Of a DNA stretch of 12,648 nt, positions 5,470 through 12,648 are shown in pieces. The translations under genes and the position numbers were made by a program. The notes under the pieces were generated by a model. That model worked only from the letters and a program-made list of their open reading frames with translations, was not told where the DNA came from and did not search any database. The DNA comes from Thermodesulfobacteriota bacterium (lineage in GTDB: Bacteria > Desulfobacterota > BSN033 > UBA1163): positions 1-12,648 of the forward strand of contig JASEIE010000083.1 of NCBI GenBank assembly GCA_030024065.1. The letters run 5' to 3'. How positions within the stretch are numbered: the first letter of the stretch is position 1; the number at the start of each line of letters is the position of its first letter.

Positions 5470-6816
5470 CTATTCTATCTCCAGCTCGCTGAAGAGGGGT
5501 TCCACGTTATCTATTGCCTCAATGTTTTTCAGTTTATTCTCTAAGTCCAGTACCTTTTCTTGGTTGACTCGCAATCCTACCAGAGATCGGAACTTATGCT
5601 GTAGCTCTTCGGCACTCATTAGGGGATAGCGCAGTCCCTGATTCAACACCTCACCACTGCGAGTTCGCACCCGTACCGTGACTTCAAGCCGGCTTCCCGG
5701 CGAACTCCAGCCTGGCTCAGGCAACAGTTTGACCCGTTCCTTGAAGGCTTCAACCCGCGGGTCTTCATAATATTTAGATTCATGGATATGCTGGAAATTC
5801 AATTCCCCGAAGACAGCAGCCAGGGAGAGAATTGTCGGCAAGTGCACTGAAGGGTGTTTTAGGGTAGCTACCGTCAGAAAGGCACCTCGTGACAAAGTTA
5901 CCTCTACCTGGTCGATGTCATCGGCCGTAAGCCTGTGTTGCTTTAAAATCTGTAAAAAAATGTAGAGAGGCGTCTGGTCAGGACCTCCCACAGGGAAGCG
6001 TTTGTAGGCAATTTGGCTCATGAGATAGGTCTTATCCAAGTCATTCACCACCTGGTTCCCAAGGCTGGCGTAGCCGGTGAATGCATCAAAGAAACCATGT
6101 TCGACCGTCAATATACCAGGGGGGCCATGAAAACCACGCTTAGCGAGCAGAGCAGCAACGACACCTCCCTGGCAAGCATTGCCGACCTGGAACGACTTGG
6201 ACTGGTGGGTAGGGTCGTAGTATACCGCTTTGAGTCCACTAGCTTGCAAGGCAGCCAAAGCAATAGCATGCTCCATCTGCATGGCGTTTAGTTTTAGCAA
6301 GACACCAGCCAGTACAGCGGCTCCTATGATAGATCCTATGCAATCCGCGAAGTGACGCCGCGGGTGGTCGAAAACCTCTGCCATGACGCTGTTGATGCGG
6401 GCCGACACCTCAGACCCCAGCGTCAAGGCTCGGAGAAGTTCTTTGCCTGATACTTTGGCATATTGCCCCACACTTATAGCCGTTGCTACCATGACCGGTG
6501 CAAAATGACCCGTTCCCTGCTGGCCTGTAGCGTCGACTTCGTCGCCGTGTCCTATGGTCCCATTGGCCAGAGCAGCGTAAGTTACTGTGGTCTTCACTGG
6601 ATGCCCCACGATGCTGCACTCCCTGTTTCCGCCCAGGGCCTTTACCATGTCAACAACCGGTTGGCAAGTAGGTAGGGTGGAGCTGGCAATCATTCCTCCT
6701 ATGGTATCATAGAGGATGGTCAATGCCTCTTGGCGAATCTCCACTTTGATGTCACCATATCCAGTAGTACAAACCCATTCACATAAGCGTGCCGTAGAAT
6801 TTGTCACAGCTGTCAT
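5470..6816 (-). CDS. MmgE/PrpD family protein, paralogue 1
   Basis: This encodes 448 aa from ATG 6816, with strong AAGGAGGG upstream. MmgE/PrpD proteins include 2-methylcitrate dehydratase, cis-aconitate decarboxylase and iminodisuccinate epimerase; all act on small polycarboxylates in the cytoplasm, and usual length is about 450-480 aa. Visible signatures are the helical N-terminus with LYDTIGGMIAS (35-45), ANGTIGHGDEVDA (84-96, the family's NGT-x-x-H motif), GHFAPVMVATAISVGQ, the mid-domain QVGNACQGGVVAALLAKRGF, and KRFPVGGPDQTP, the counterpart of the K-x-Y/F-P active-site loop. Usual histidines near these loops are replaced (QVGN for HPG/HAG, GGPDQ for the usual HP region), so a substrate other than methylcitrate is likely. 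It is followed after 22 bases by a CapA remnant and preceded by a receptor gene. The exact reaction is unknown. Confidence 0.86.
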   Translation of the reverse strand: MTAVTNSTARLCEWVCTTGYGDIKVEIRQEALTILYDTIGGMIASSTLPTCQPVVDMVKALGGNRECSIVGHPVKTTVTYAALANGTIGHGDEVDATGQQGTGHFAPVMVATAISVGQYAKVSGKELLRALTLGSEVSARINSVMAEVFDHPRRHFADCIGSIIGAAVLAGVLLKLNAMQMEHAIALAALQASGLKAVYYDPTHQSKSFQVGNACQGGVVAALLAKRGFHGPPGILTVEHGFFDAFTGYASLGNQVVNDLDKTYLMSQIAYKRFPVGGPDQTPLYIFLQILKQHRLTADDIDQVEVTLSRGAFLTVATLKHPSVHLPTILSLAAVFGELNFQHIHESKYYEDPRVEAFKERVKLLPEPGWSSPGSRLEVTVRVRTRSGEVLNQGLRYPLMSAEELQHKFRSLVGLRVNQEKVLDLENKLKNIEAIDNVEPLFSELEIE

Positions 6817-6927
6817 TGTTTCGTCCCTCCTTTTTTTACAAAACTATCAAGAAGTTTCTTCTCTCTGATTAAGATATGCCCTGAATATCCCTTTCTTTAT
6901 AATTCAAGATATGCAGCACTGACGGAA

Positions 6928-6947
6928 TTGACACAGTTTGGTGTCAA
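6928..6947. promoter_or_regulatory. Candidate operator palindrome upstream of MmgE/PrpD 1
   Basis: TTGACAC (6928-6934), a 6-base spacer, and GTGTCAA (6941-6947) form a perfect 7-base inverted repeat of 20 bases total. It lies in the 289-base gap 111 bases upstream of the MmgE/PrpD start at 6816. The length and symmetry suit a dimeric repressor such as a GntR- or LysR-type protein. TTGACA on each strand could be a -35 box, but no good -10 lies at 16-18 bases. No regulator gene is in the window. Nothing else was recognised in 6817-7105. Confidence 0.4.
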
Positions 6948-7105
6948 TAGGTTAGGTTCTCTGTCTTTATCAGACTCCCTTGGTTTACTAATACCGTATC
7001 ATTTCGACAATAATGAGAGTTCTGTCCTCAAGTATCCCTAGTTGACTTATCCTCCACCTAGCTTATACACTCTCAAACTCTGATTGAAGGACCCAGACTT
7101 GCTCC

Positions 7106-8212
7106 CTAGAAGACGACACCATATCTCTCAGTATAGGTCTTTTTGATAAGCTCGACGACCTCTTTATGCCTCGATACCCCAACTGGATAACCCTTGACTA
7201 ACGTGGCACCAAGTAAGTGAGGAGAACCTGAGTTTTCCTTCTCATATTCATTCAGGTACTTGGGATCCTTTACCATCTCCGCGATTGCCTTGTTCAGAAC
7301 GCTCAAGATCTCCGCCGGGGTTCCCTTCGGAAGCACAATGACTTTAGCATACGTGCGGCTCCCTCCTACCACGAGCTTATATGCCTCCAATACAGGTCCG
7401 AAGGGCTTTTTGCCGTGAATCTGTTCATAGAGCTCCGGCACTGTGGGAACATCTGGAGCTGCTGGTTCCCTTTTTATGTTTCCCTCCGCGTCCAGCAACC
7501 CAGTTTGAAAGACAGGCACAACCTCACCCTTATCCACATACGATTTCATGACAGTATTGTAGCTGATGATGCTCTCAGCACTGAAATTAACTTCCCCGGA
7601 GAGAAAAGCCAGCCGGGCCGCACCACTGCCACTATAGCCGAAAATCGTTTTCGCGGTTTGGAATCCCAAAAGCTCCTTGGCCCAAATAAAAGCACTTGAG
7701 AGACCCCCCGTAGGAGCATCATGGCCCCAGATCAGCCCTTTGGCGGTCACGATGTCTTTGGGTTCCTTAATAAAGCCCCGCCTGCAGAAAAAGACTGCAC
7801 CTATTGAGGATCCATAGATAGGAGGCATTTCCTCCAGCTTGAACTCTGTCCCTTTGGGTCGTGTCATGTTCGACATGATGGTGGTTGCCGAGGCAATAAA
7901 CCAAGTTAAGCCATCTGGCTTTGATGTCCATACATAGTTGGGACCGATCAACTGGCCGCCTCCAGGCATGTTCCGAACCACGATACCCGGATTTCCAGGA
8001 ATGAACTTACCGATGTATCTACTTACGAGTCGCGCAAATATGTCGTTTCCCCCTCCCGCTGTGTTAGAAACCACAATGACGATAGCCTTTCCCTTATAAT
8101 AAGGCTTGCCCACTCTTGCTATAGCGGTAGTCGGAGCCCAAACCAGAAACAGGTTGACCATGACGAGTACCGCAGCAAGACTGAACAGGGAATAAAGTTT
8201 TCTCTTATTCAT
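7106..8212 (-). CDS. TTT-family (TctC/Bug-like) periplasmic solute receptor, paralogue C
   Basis: This encodes 368 aa from ATG 8212; an upstream ATG in another frame stops at once, and the ribosome site is an atypical run of G. The signal peptide has a basic start (NKRK), hydrophobic core 9-26 and probable cleavage after A32 (TAIA/RVGK). The ligand-site element reads VVSNTAGGGND (GGGND at 53-57), replacing the canonical VVP...GGGTD, so its ligand probably differs from those of paralogues A and B. FIPGNPGIVVRNMPGGG and PELYEQIHGKKPFGP are family-typical. The protein ends RYGVVF and stops at TAG, while the four sister receptors carry one more acidic residue (E or D) there. It sits between two MmgE/PrpD genes, 326 and 289 bases away, which links receptor and enzyme functionally. 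Confidence 0.85.
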   Translation of the reverse strand: MNKRKLYSLFSLAAVLVMVNLFLVWAPTTAIARVGKPYYKGKAIVIVVSNTAGGGNDIFARLVSRYIGKFIPGNPGIVVRNMPGGGQLIGPNYVWTSKPDGLTWFIASATTIMSNMTRPKGTEFKLEEMPPIYGSSIGAVFFCRRGFIKEPKDIVTAKGLIWGHDAPTGGLSSAFIWAKELLGFQTAKTIFGYSGSGAARLAFLSGEVNFSAESIISYNTVMKSYVDKGEVVPVFQTGLLDAEGNIKREPAAPDVPTVPELYEQIHGKKPFGPVLEAYKLVVGGSRTYAKVIVLPKGTPAEILSVLNKAIAEMVKDPKYLNEYEKENSGSPHLLGATLVKGYPVGVSRHKEVVELIKKTYTERYGVVF

Positions 8213-8538
8213 TTCATGACCCCCCCCTTAAACAAGAATTCAATTTTTCGATTACCCTTCGTTGTTTCAATCCATCCACCATCACCCTGACTCCAAACGA
8301 CGTCGTCTCTCTCGCTTCATAATCCACCGACCTCTGTAATTTCTCCCAAATGATCCGTAAACGACACTCCTATGCCACTCCGACACGACCAGAACTAACC
8401 AACAGTTTACTGTCTCTATACACCAGGAGCAAGCCTCAATGTGTCCGTTACGTTATGTCTTCAATGTGTCGTCCCATTTTCGCTGACGATTCACGGTTGT
8501 AAAGAGTCAACCCTCGGTCTTCAATCCTTGGACTTAAG
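8213..8538. other. 326-base gene-free gap with a direct repeat
   Basis: No gene or clear terminator is seen between MmgE/PrpD 2 and receptor C. The 10-mer TCAATGTGTC occurs at 8436-8445 and 8461-8470, 25 bases apart start to start, which could be a tandem regulator-binding site. I found no convincing -35/-10 pair. The gap is long enough to hold a promoter for receptor C. Confidence 0.4.
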
Positions 8539-9927
8539 CTATTCAGACGATAATTGCATCAAGGCCCTGCTCAGGCTGGATGGACTCTTTAATTTTTCAA
8601 GTCCGTCAATTACCTCGGCGACTTTCTGCACCTTTTCTTGTGGAAAGACACTACCTGCCAGTACGTTAAATTTCCGGTGGATATCCTCAGAGGTCGCCGG
8701 ATTTCCGTAGCTACCCTTGGCATAGCGGATCCACGTCCTGATCTCCCGTCCATCCTTGAGGCGTACGGTCATCTTGGTGCCACCATAATCATTGGATTCC
8801 TTACATATCTTGTCAAGTTCCTCATCAATATGCATGTCCATCTTCTGGGCTAACGCTAATACCTCTGGTCTGTTGACCACCTGGTCATTCCAGACTGAAG
8901 GATCGGACAGGTCAGAGAAGAAGGCAAGGGCGGTGGTAAAAGGAAGACTGTATTGAGCTGCCATGAGGCTTCGCGGATTCTTGTCGGTGTGCGTATCATA
9001 CAATTTAAATGAGCAGCCGATGTTTATCTCTTCGATTTCTTCAGGTTTAACTTTGTGCATCTTCTTCATCTCATAGGCGGCGTCAACGCCTGCCTGGAGC
9101 ATACCGCCTGTCGCATAGGGCTTTATCTCTCTCTGCATGATCATGTAATGTTTGCCCAGGTCTTCTGTCAGTTTCTCTATCTGTGGCTCTTTTTCGATAC
9201 CGAAGGCGCGGCAGACACCCCGTTCTCCTTCAAGAATAGTGGAGGGCGCGGTCAATCCCTTGAGTGCCAGGAGTGAGGCGAGGACTCCGTTGTGCGCTGG
9301 CCATCCTCCACCCTGGAACCGTTTAACCATCGTGCCCACAGGGTCAGCTGTCCACTCTCGAAGTCCCGAAGCCATGGAGCCAGCGATTCCCATTGCGTTC
9401 AGCATGGTGATCTTATCTAGTCCTAATAACTTTCCTGCGGCCGCAGTGGCGCCGAAAAGGCTTTTGATAGGTGAGCCATAGAATCGCTGCCGGGCTGAGC
9501 CGCGCAGTGCATCGGCGACCCTGTAGGCAACGTCATATCCGGCTACAACCGCCTCGATCAATTCCTTACCGTTAGCTTTAGCCTTCTCCCACGCTGCTAT
9601 GGAGGCAGGAATAACCGCAGCTCCACCATGGATATCAAAAAATGTTTGTCGGTCGTCCATCTCAATGCCATGCGCGCTTGTGCCATTGGCCATAGCCGCA
9701 TACTGGGCCGATGTCTTCCAGTTCAGCCCCCAGACTCCACATTCGGCAGCACACTTTGCCTCCCTAGCAAGCTGCGCTACTATCTTGCTCCATTCCTTCT
9801 GACTTCCCAGGAGCGCTACGCCTACAGTGTCCAGCACACACAGCTTTGCCATCTGTACCACTTCGGCGGGCAAGTTATCAAAACGGATGCTTGTCACAAA
9901 GTTCACCAAGTCTCTTGTCTCATTCAT
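8539..9927 (-). CDS. MmgE/PrpD family protein, paralogue 2
   Basis: This encodes 462 aa from ATG 9927, with GGGAGGT 5 bases upstream. It is a normal-length cytoplasmic MmgE/PrpD protein and closer to the family consensus than its neighbour at 5470-6816. Seen in order: CVLDTVGVALLGS (30-42), ANGTSAHGIEMDD (80-92, the NGT-x-x-H-x-x-E/D-x-DD element), GGAAVIPASIAAWE, GIAGSMASGL, GGGWPAHNGVLASLLA (the H-x-G mid-domain motif), ILEGERGVCRAFG and IKPYATGGMLQ (K-x-Y loop). The two paralogues are clearly diverged and so probably act on different intermediates. It lies 100 bases after the CapA-family gene and probably shares its transcript. Candidate reactions are dehydration, decarboxylation or epimerisation of a polycarboxylate; the substrate cannot be named. 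Confidence 0.9.
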   Translation of the reverse strand: MNETRDLVNFVTSIRFDNLPAEVVQMAKLCVLDTVGVALLGSQKEWSKIVAQLAREAKCAAECGVWGLNWKTSAQYAAMANGTSAHGIEMDDRQTFFDIHGGAAVIPASIAAWEKAKANGKELIEAVVAGYDVAYRVADALRGSARQRFYGSPIKSLFGATAAAGKLLGLDKITMLNAMGIAGSMASGLREWTADPVGTMVKRFQGGGWPAHNGVLASLLALKGLTAPSTILEGERGVCRAFGIEKEPQIEKLTEDLGKHYMIMQREIKPYATGGMLQAGVDAAYEMKKMHKVKPEEIEEINIGCSFKLYDTHTDKNPRSLMAAQYSLPFTTALAFFSDLSDPSVWNDQVVNRPEVLALAQKMDMHIDEELDKICKESNDYGGTKMTVRLKDGREIRTWIRYAKGSYGNPATSEDIHRKFNVLAGSVFPQEKVQKVAEVIDGLEKLKSPSSLSRALMQLSSE

Positions 9928-10027
9928 ATGTGACCTCCCATTCTACGCTTAACTGATCGGGCGATACCTGTTCTGTGGGACTCCATGACATGCAGAATTT
10001 CTATTAGGACCTCTTCAGCTTCTCAGC

Positions 10028-11149
10028 TTAGAGCGAGCTTTGAACCACTACTTCCTCCCCCTCCACCTTGAAACAATGTGGAAACTGGTCGGATACCCAC
10101 TCCATATAGCTTAAGATTTCCTGAAACCGATCATCGTCACGCTTTACCGTCTCCGGCTGTGCCTGCTTGTTTATGAAAGTTGGCAAGAAGGATACCCTCT
10201 CCACTCCTTTTTTGCTGAGCACTACCTTGGCTAGCATCGTGTTCTGGCTTTCAACCGAGAACTCGTACATGGAATTTGGTTCCATCCTCCACCAGTAAAG
10301 GTTCCATTCGAACGGAGTGCGACGCACTTGGGAGCCAGTGGTTATGAAGTTGCCGATGCTATAAAAACATACCTTCCCTTTGTAGACCTCCACCGCTTTC
10401 AATATGTGGGGATGATGCCCCAGAATAAGGTCAGCCCCAGCGTCAATGGCTGCATGGGCAACCTGGGGCTGGTATGTCGCAATCACCTTGGGGACAAAGT
10501 GTACTCCCCAGTGAAGCGACAGGATGACAACGTCTGATTGTGTCTTGGCTCTGCCAATGTCTTCCTGTAGTGTCTTTAGATCATCCTCATAAGGGACGGT
10601 AATTATTTTGGGTGGTGTGCCGGGTTGATTGTCAAAGGTTTCATAATAAGTGTGTGCTCGCATGGGTGCAACCCCAGGCTTGCCGGGTCCTGCGTACTGT
10701 CCATCCCTTGCAACCGAGCAGTACGCAAGGATAGCTATCCTTATCCCGTTACGATCAATGATCACAGGACTTCGGGCTTCCTTATCATCCTTTCCCGCTC
10801 CTATTACCTGAATCCCCATTGTGCGAAAAAGTTCAATAGTATCAAGCACAGGCTCAGGTCCCCAGTTCATCGCAGCATTGCTTGCCAAAGAGACGACATC
10901 GATCATAGCCGTTTTGAAGATAGATGCCATCTCGGGGTGGAGACGAGTATGGTTGCCGCTTCCGCCTAATCTAAAGTGGGGAGGATATCCACCTCTCGAA
11001 TATACGCGTTCGCACTGAGCAAAACGGATATCTGCCTGACGTAGAACTGGCAAAATCTTCTCGGCAAATTGGTCCACTGGTTTGATGACTGGCCCCACAT
11101 CTCCCCCCGCGAGCAATGTCACAGTATTAGAAGCCTTTTCCATCGTCAC
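10028..11149 (-). CDS. CapA family (PGA_cap) metallophosphatase-fold protein, no membrane anchor
   Basis: This encodes 373 aa. GTG 11149, five bases after AGGAGG, is preferred over the in-frame ATG 11143 (11 bases), although both are possible. The CapA fold is shown by GDV (16-18), VVSLASNAAMNWG (85-97), HWG (213-215), AIDAGADLILGHHPH (234-248) and YSIGNF (263-268). The family includes poly-gamma-glutamate capsule proteins and bacterial metallophosphoesterase-like enzymes. Two oddities stand out. There is no signal peptide or N-terminal membrane segment, so it should be cytoplasmic. And the usual NNH of the second motif reads SNA, losing a histidine thought to help bind metal. No capsule genes (CapB/C) are present; its place between a receptor and an MmgE/PrpD enzyme points to small-molecule metabolism. 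A decayed copy lies at 5385-5447. Confidence 0.85.
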   Translation of the reverse strand: MTMEKASNTVTLLAGGDVGPVIKPVDQFAEKILPVLRQADIRFAQCERVYSRGGYPPHFRLGGSGNHTRLHPEMASIFKTAMIDVVSLASNAAMNWGPEPVLDTIELFRTMGIQVIGAGKDDKEARSPVIIDRNGIRIAILAYCSVARDGQYAGPGKPGVAPMRAHTYYETFDNQPGTPPKIITVPYEDDLKTLQEDIGRAKTQSDVVILSLHWGVHFVPKVIATYQPQVAHAAIDAGADLILGHHPHILKAVEVYKGKVCFYSIGNFITTGSQVRRTPFEWNLYWWRMEPNSMYEFSVESQNTMLAKVVLSKKGVERVSFLPTFINKQAQPETVKRDDDRFQEILSYMEWVSDQFPHCFKVEGEEVVVQSSL

Positions 11150-11229
11150 AATGACCTCCTTTTAAGATTGAGTTAGGAATAATAAGTATAAACCTAATGT
11201 AGGCCCTTATTTCAGGACAGAGAAATCAT

Positions 11230-12327
11230 TCACTCAAAGAGGACAGCATATTTATCAGCATATATCTTCTTAACGAATTGTACCATTTCAGGAGAAGCCC
11301 TGACAGCAGCTGCATAATTGCGAGTAAGTTGCTCGTCAACAAAATGAGTAGCCCCGGGGTCTGCCACTTCTGCTTCGCTTTGAAACTTTGGATCTTTCAC
11401 CATCTGTACGGCTGCATTCCTTAACACGGCCATGATGTTTTCCGGGACCTTTGGTGGAAACACAATACTCCTGCTATAAGTACATTGGGCGACCTGCGCT
11501 TTGTATGCCTCTGCAAGAGGACCCGAAGCTTCCTTACCATACACCTGCTTGTAGAGTTCAGTGGGTGTGGGGACATCTGCTACCCCCTTGGGCGCTCTCA
11601 CAATGTTTCCGTTGGCGTCGAGTTGCCCGCTCTGAAAGACCGGCATAATCTCACCTTTTTCGACATAGGGTTTGATGAATGAATGATAACCAGCAGCGCT
11701 TTCCCCAATCATGGTTATTTCTCTAGCTAGAAAGGCAAGCCGTGCTGCACCGGCCCCACCATAACCCCACACAAATCTTTCAACGGGAATGTTCAAGAGT
11801 TCCTTTGCCCAGACGAAGTTACCACCAACACCGCTCGTAGGAGAGGCATGGCCGAAGATCAGCCCCTTGGCGTTGACAATCTCTTTCGGTTCCTTGATGA
11901 TACCTGTCTTGACACAATACACTCGGGATAATGAGCCTGCGTAGATCGGAAGCATTTCGTCCAGTTTGTAATCCGTACCCTTGGGTCGAAGCTGGCTGTT
12001 TAGGACGGCACCTCCGCCCGTAATGAAGCAGGTTAAACCGTTGGGCTTTGCTGCCCACGCGTAGCTTGCTCCTATCAACTGCCCACCCCCAACGATATTA
12101 CGAATTACACATACAGGGTTTCCAGGAATGAACCTGGGTAAATGTCTTGCCGCAAACCGTGCGAAAATATCACTTCCCCCTCCAGGGCTATCAGCGACTA
12201 CAAAGGTTATGACCTTTCCTTGGAAGTAGGGAGCAGCCTTCGCCTCTCCCAGAATCCCAAATAGCAAAGCGACAGCGATGACCATTAATAGTAATCCTCT
12301 TCCTGGAGAGAAAATATTTCTTTTCAT
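11230..12327 (-). CDS. TTT-family (TctC/Bug-like) periplasmic solute receptor, paralogue D
   Basis: This encodes 365 aa from ATG 12327, with strong AAAGGAGG upstream. The signal peptide has a hydrophobic core at about 11-27 and likely cleavage after A31 (EAKA/APYF). The ligand element is VVADSPGGGSD (GGGSD at 49-53), changed from VVPxxAGGGTD at several positions. FIPGNPVCVIRNIVGGG, TELYKQVYGKEASGP and a C-terminus ending KYAVLFE follow. It is the most altered of the complete receptors in the otherwise shared PELYEQIYGKKP segment, suggesting separate ligand choice. The CapA-family gene starts 80 bases downstream, then MmgE/PrpD 2, so the three are likely one transcript and form the complete version of the repeated module. 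The role is extracytoplasmic solute capture; ligand unknown. Confidence 0.86.
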   Translation of the reverse strand: MKRNIFSPGRGLLLMVIAVALLFGILGEAKAAPYFQGKVITFVVADSPGGGSDIFARFAARHLPRFIPGNPVCVIRNIVGGGQLIGASYAWAAKPNGLTCFITGGGAVLNSQLRPKGTDYKLDEMLPIYAGSLSRVYCVKTGIIKEPKEIVNAKGLIFGHASPTSGVGGNFVWAKELLNIPVERFVWGYGGAGAARLAFLAREITMIGESAAGYHSFIKPYVEKGEIMPVFQSGQLDANGNIVRAPKGVADVPTPTELYKQVYGKEASGPLAEAYKAQVAQCTYSRSIVFPPKVPENIMAVLRNAAVQMVKDPKFQSEAEVADPGATHFVDEQLTRNYAAAVRASPEMVQFVKKIYADKYAVLFE

Positions 12328-12410
12328 TTTAGCCTCCTTTTTCCAAGGGTTTGATGATAATATCCTCGGGTAAATTTCTGCCCCCGCTTAATTCCAGGTA
12401 CAGCACTCGC

Positions 12411-12648
12411 TTACTCGAACCGTACGCCATATTTCTCGGTATAAATCCTCTTGATATGCTGGACCACCTCCGGAGGCCCAGCGACTCCTGCCGGATACAC
12501 GCGAGCCAGCTCCTCGCCGGTAAAATGAGGTGCACCCGGGTTATCTCTTTCTGCCTCCGCCAGAAACTTTGGGTCCTTTGCCATTTCCATAACTGCTTTC
12601 CTGCAGATATCCAGAAGGTATGCAGGAGTCCCCTTAGGAAGCAGAAGG
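12411..12648 (-). CDS. TTT-family periplasmic solute receptor, paralogue E (C-terminal part only)
   Basis: The gene runs off the right edge. The 78 or so residues visible end at TAA 12411-12413. They read LLLPKGTPAYLLD at the edge, then AKDPKFLAEAERDNPGAPHF, a YPAGVAGPPEVVQ segment and the ending EKYGVRFE. Each matches the C-terminal part of the four complete receptors (for example LPKGTPAEI, KDPxFLxE, YPxGVS, KYxVxFE), so identification is secure despite truncation. The next receptor begins 83 bases downstream, implying tandem duplication and probable co-transcription of E with D. The signal peptide and ligand element lie outside the window. Confidence 0.8.
   Translation of the reverse strand, partial: LLLPKGTPAYLLDICRKAVMEMAKDPKFLAEAERDNPGAPHFTGEELARVYPAGVAGPPEVVQHIKRIYTEKYGVRFE

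Noticed and set aside
9152..9481. Plus-strand 109-aa open frame
   Set aside because: It is antisense to MmgE/PrpD 2, rich in Pro, Arg and Ser, as expected from a shadow frame.
5470..9927. Naming either MmgE/PrpD gene prpD (2-methylcitrate dehydratase)
   Set aside because: No prpB or prpC is nearby and active-site loop residues differ, so only the family name is supported.
10625..10969. Plus-strand 114-aa open frame
   Set aside because: It is antisense to the CapA-family gene, whose motifs are unmistakable on the other strand.

Overview
The window is bacterial. Gene density is moderate, Shine-Dalgarno sites are clear, and most genes lie on one strand. No rRNA, tRNA or phylogenetic marker is present, so the host cannot be placed. 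Many divergent tripartite-tricarboxylate-transporter (TTT) receptors, MmgE/PrpD enzymes and GC-rich palindromic repeats suggest an uncultured, metabolically versatile bacterium, perhaps a Desulfobacterota or NC10/Rokubacteria-like lineage. This placement is weak inference.

Left end (1-1059): a small plus-strand toxin-antitoxin-like pair. The 61-aa antitoxin candidate is intact. The overlapping PIN-domain (VapC-like) gene looks damaged: its expected ATG reads ACG, the DTN motif reads DTG, and the centre of the domain is shortened. A palindromic repeat region follows.

The rest (1060-12648) is a minus-strand accumulation of one gene repertoire. In transcription order it is: partial TTT receptor (12648-12411), TTT receptor (12327-11230), CapA-fold protein (11149-10028), MmgE/PrpD (9927-8539), TTT receptor (8212-7106), MmgE/PrpD (6816-5470), a 20-codon CapA-like N-terminal remnant (5447-5385), aldo/keto reductase (4976-3984) flanked by palindromic repeats, TTT receptor (3476-2376) and TTT receptor (2154-1060). 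Five receptor paralogues are present, but no TctA or TctB membrane subunit. Each complete receptor has its own signal peptide.

The most interesting reading is that receptor + MmgE/PrpD + CapA-like protein forms a repeated module, present once complete (12327-8539) and once partly decayed (8212-5385). The proposed role is capture of an unknown, probably carboxylated, substrate by secreted receptors, with cytoplasmic processing by an MmgE/PrpD lyase or isomerase and a non-membrane CapA-family enzyme. The families are recognised from their motifs; the joint pathway is inference.
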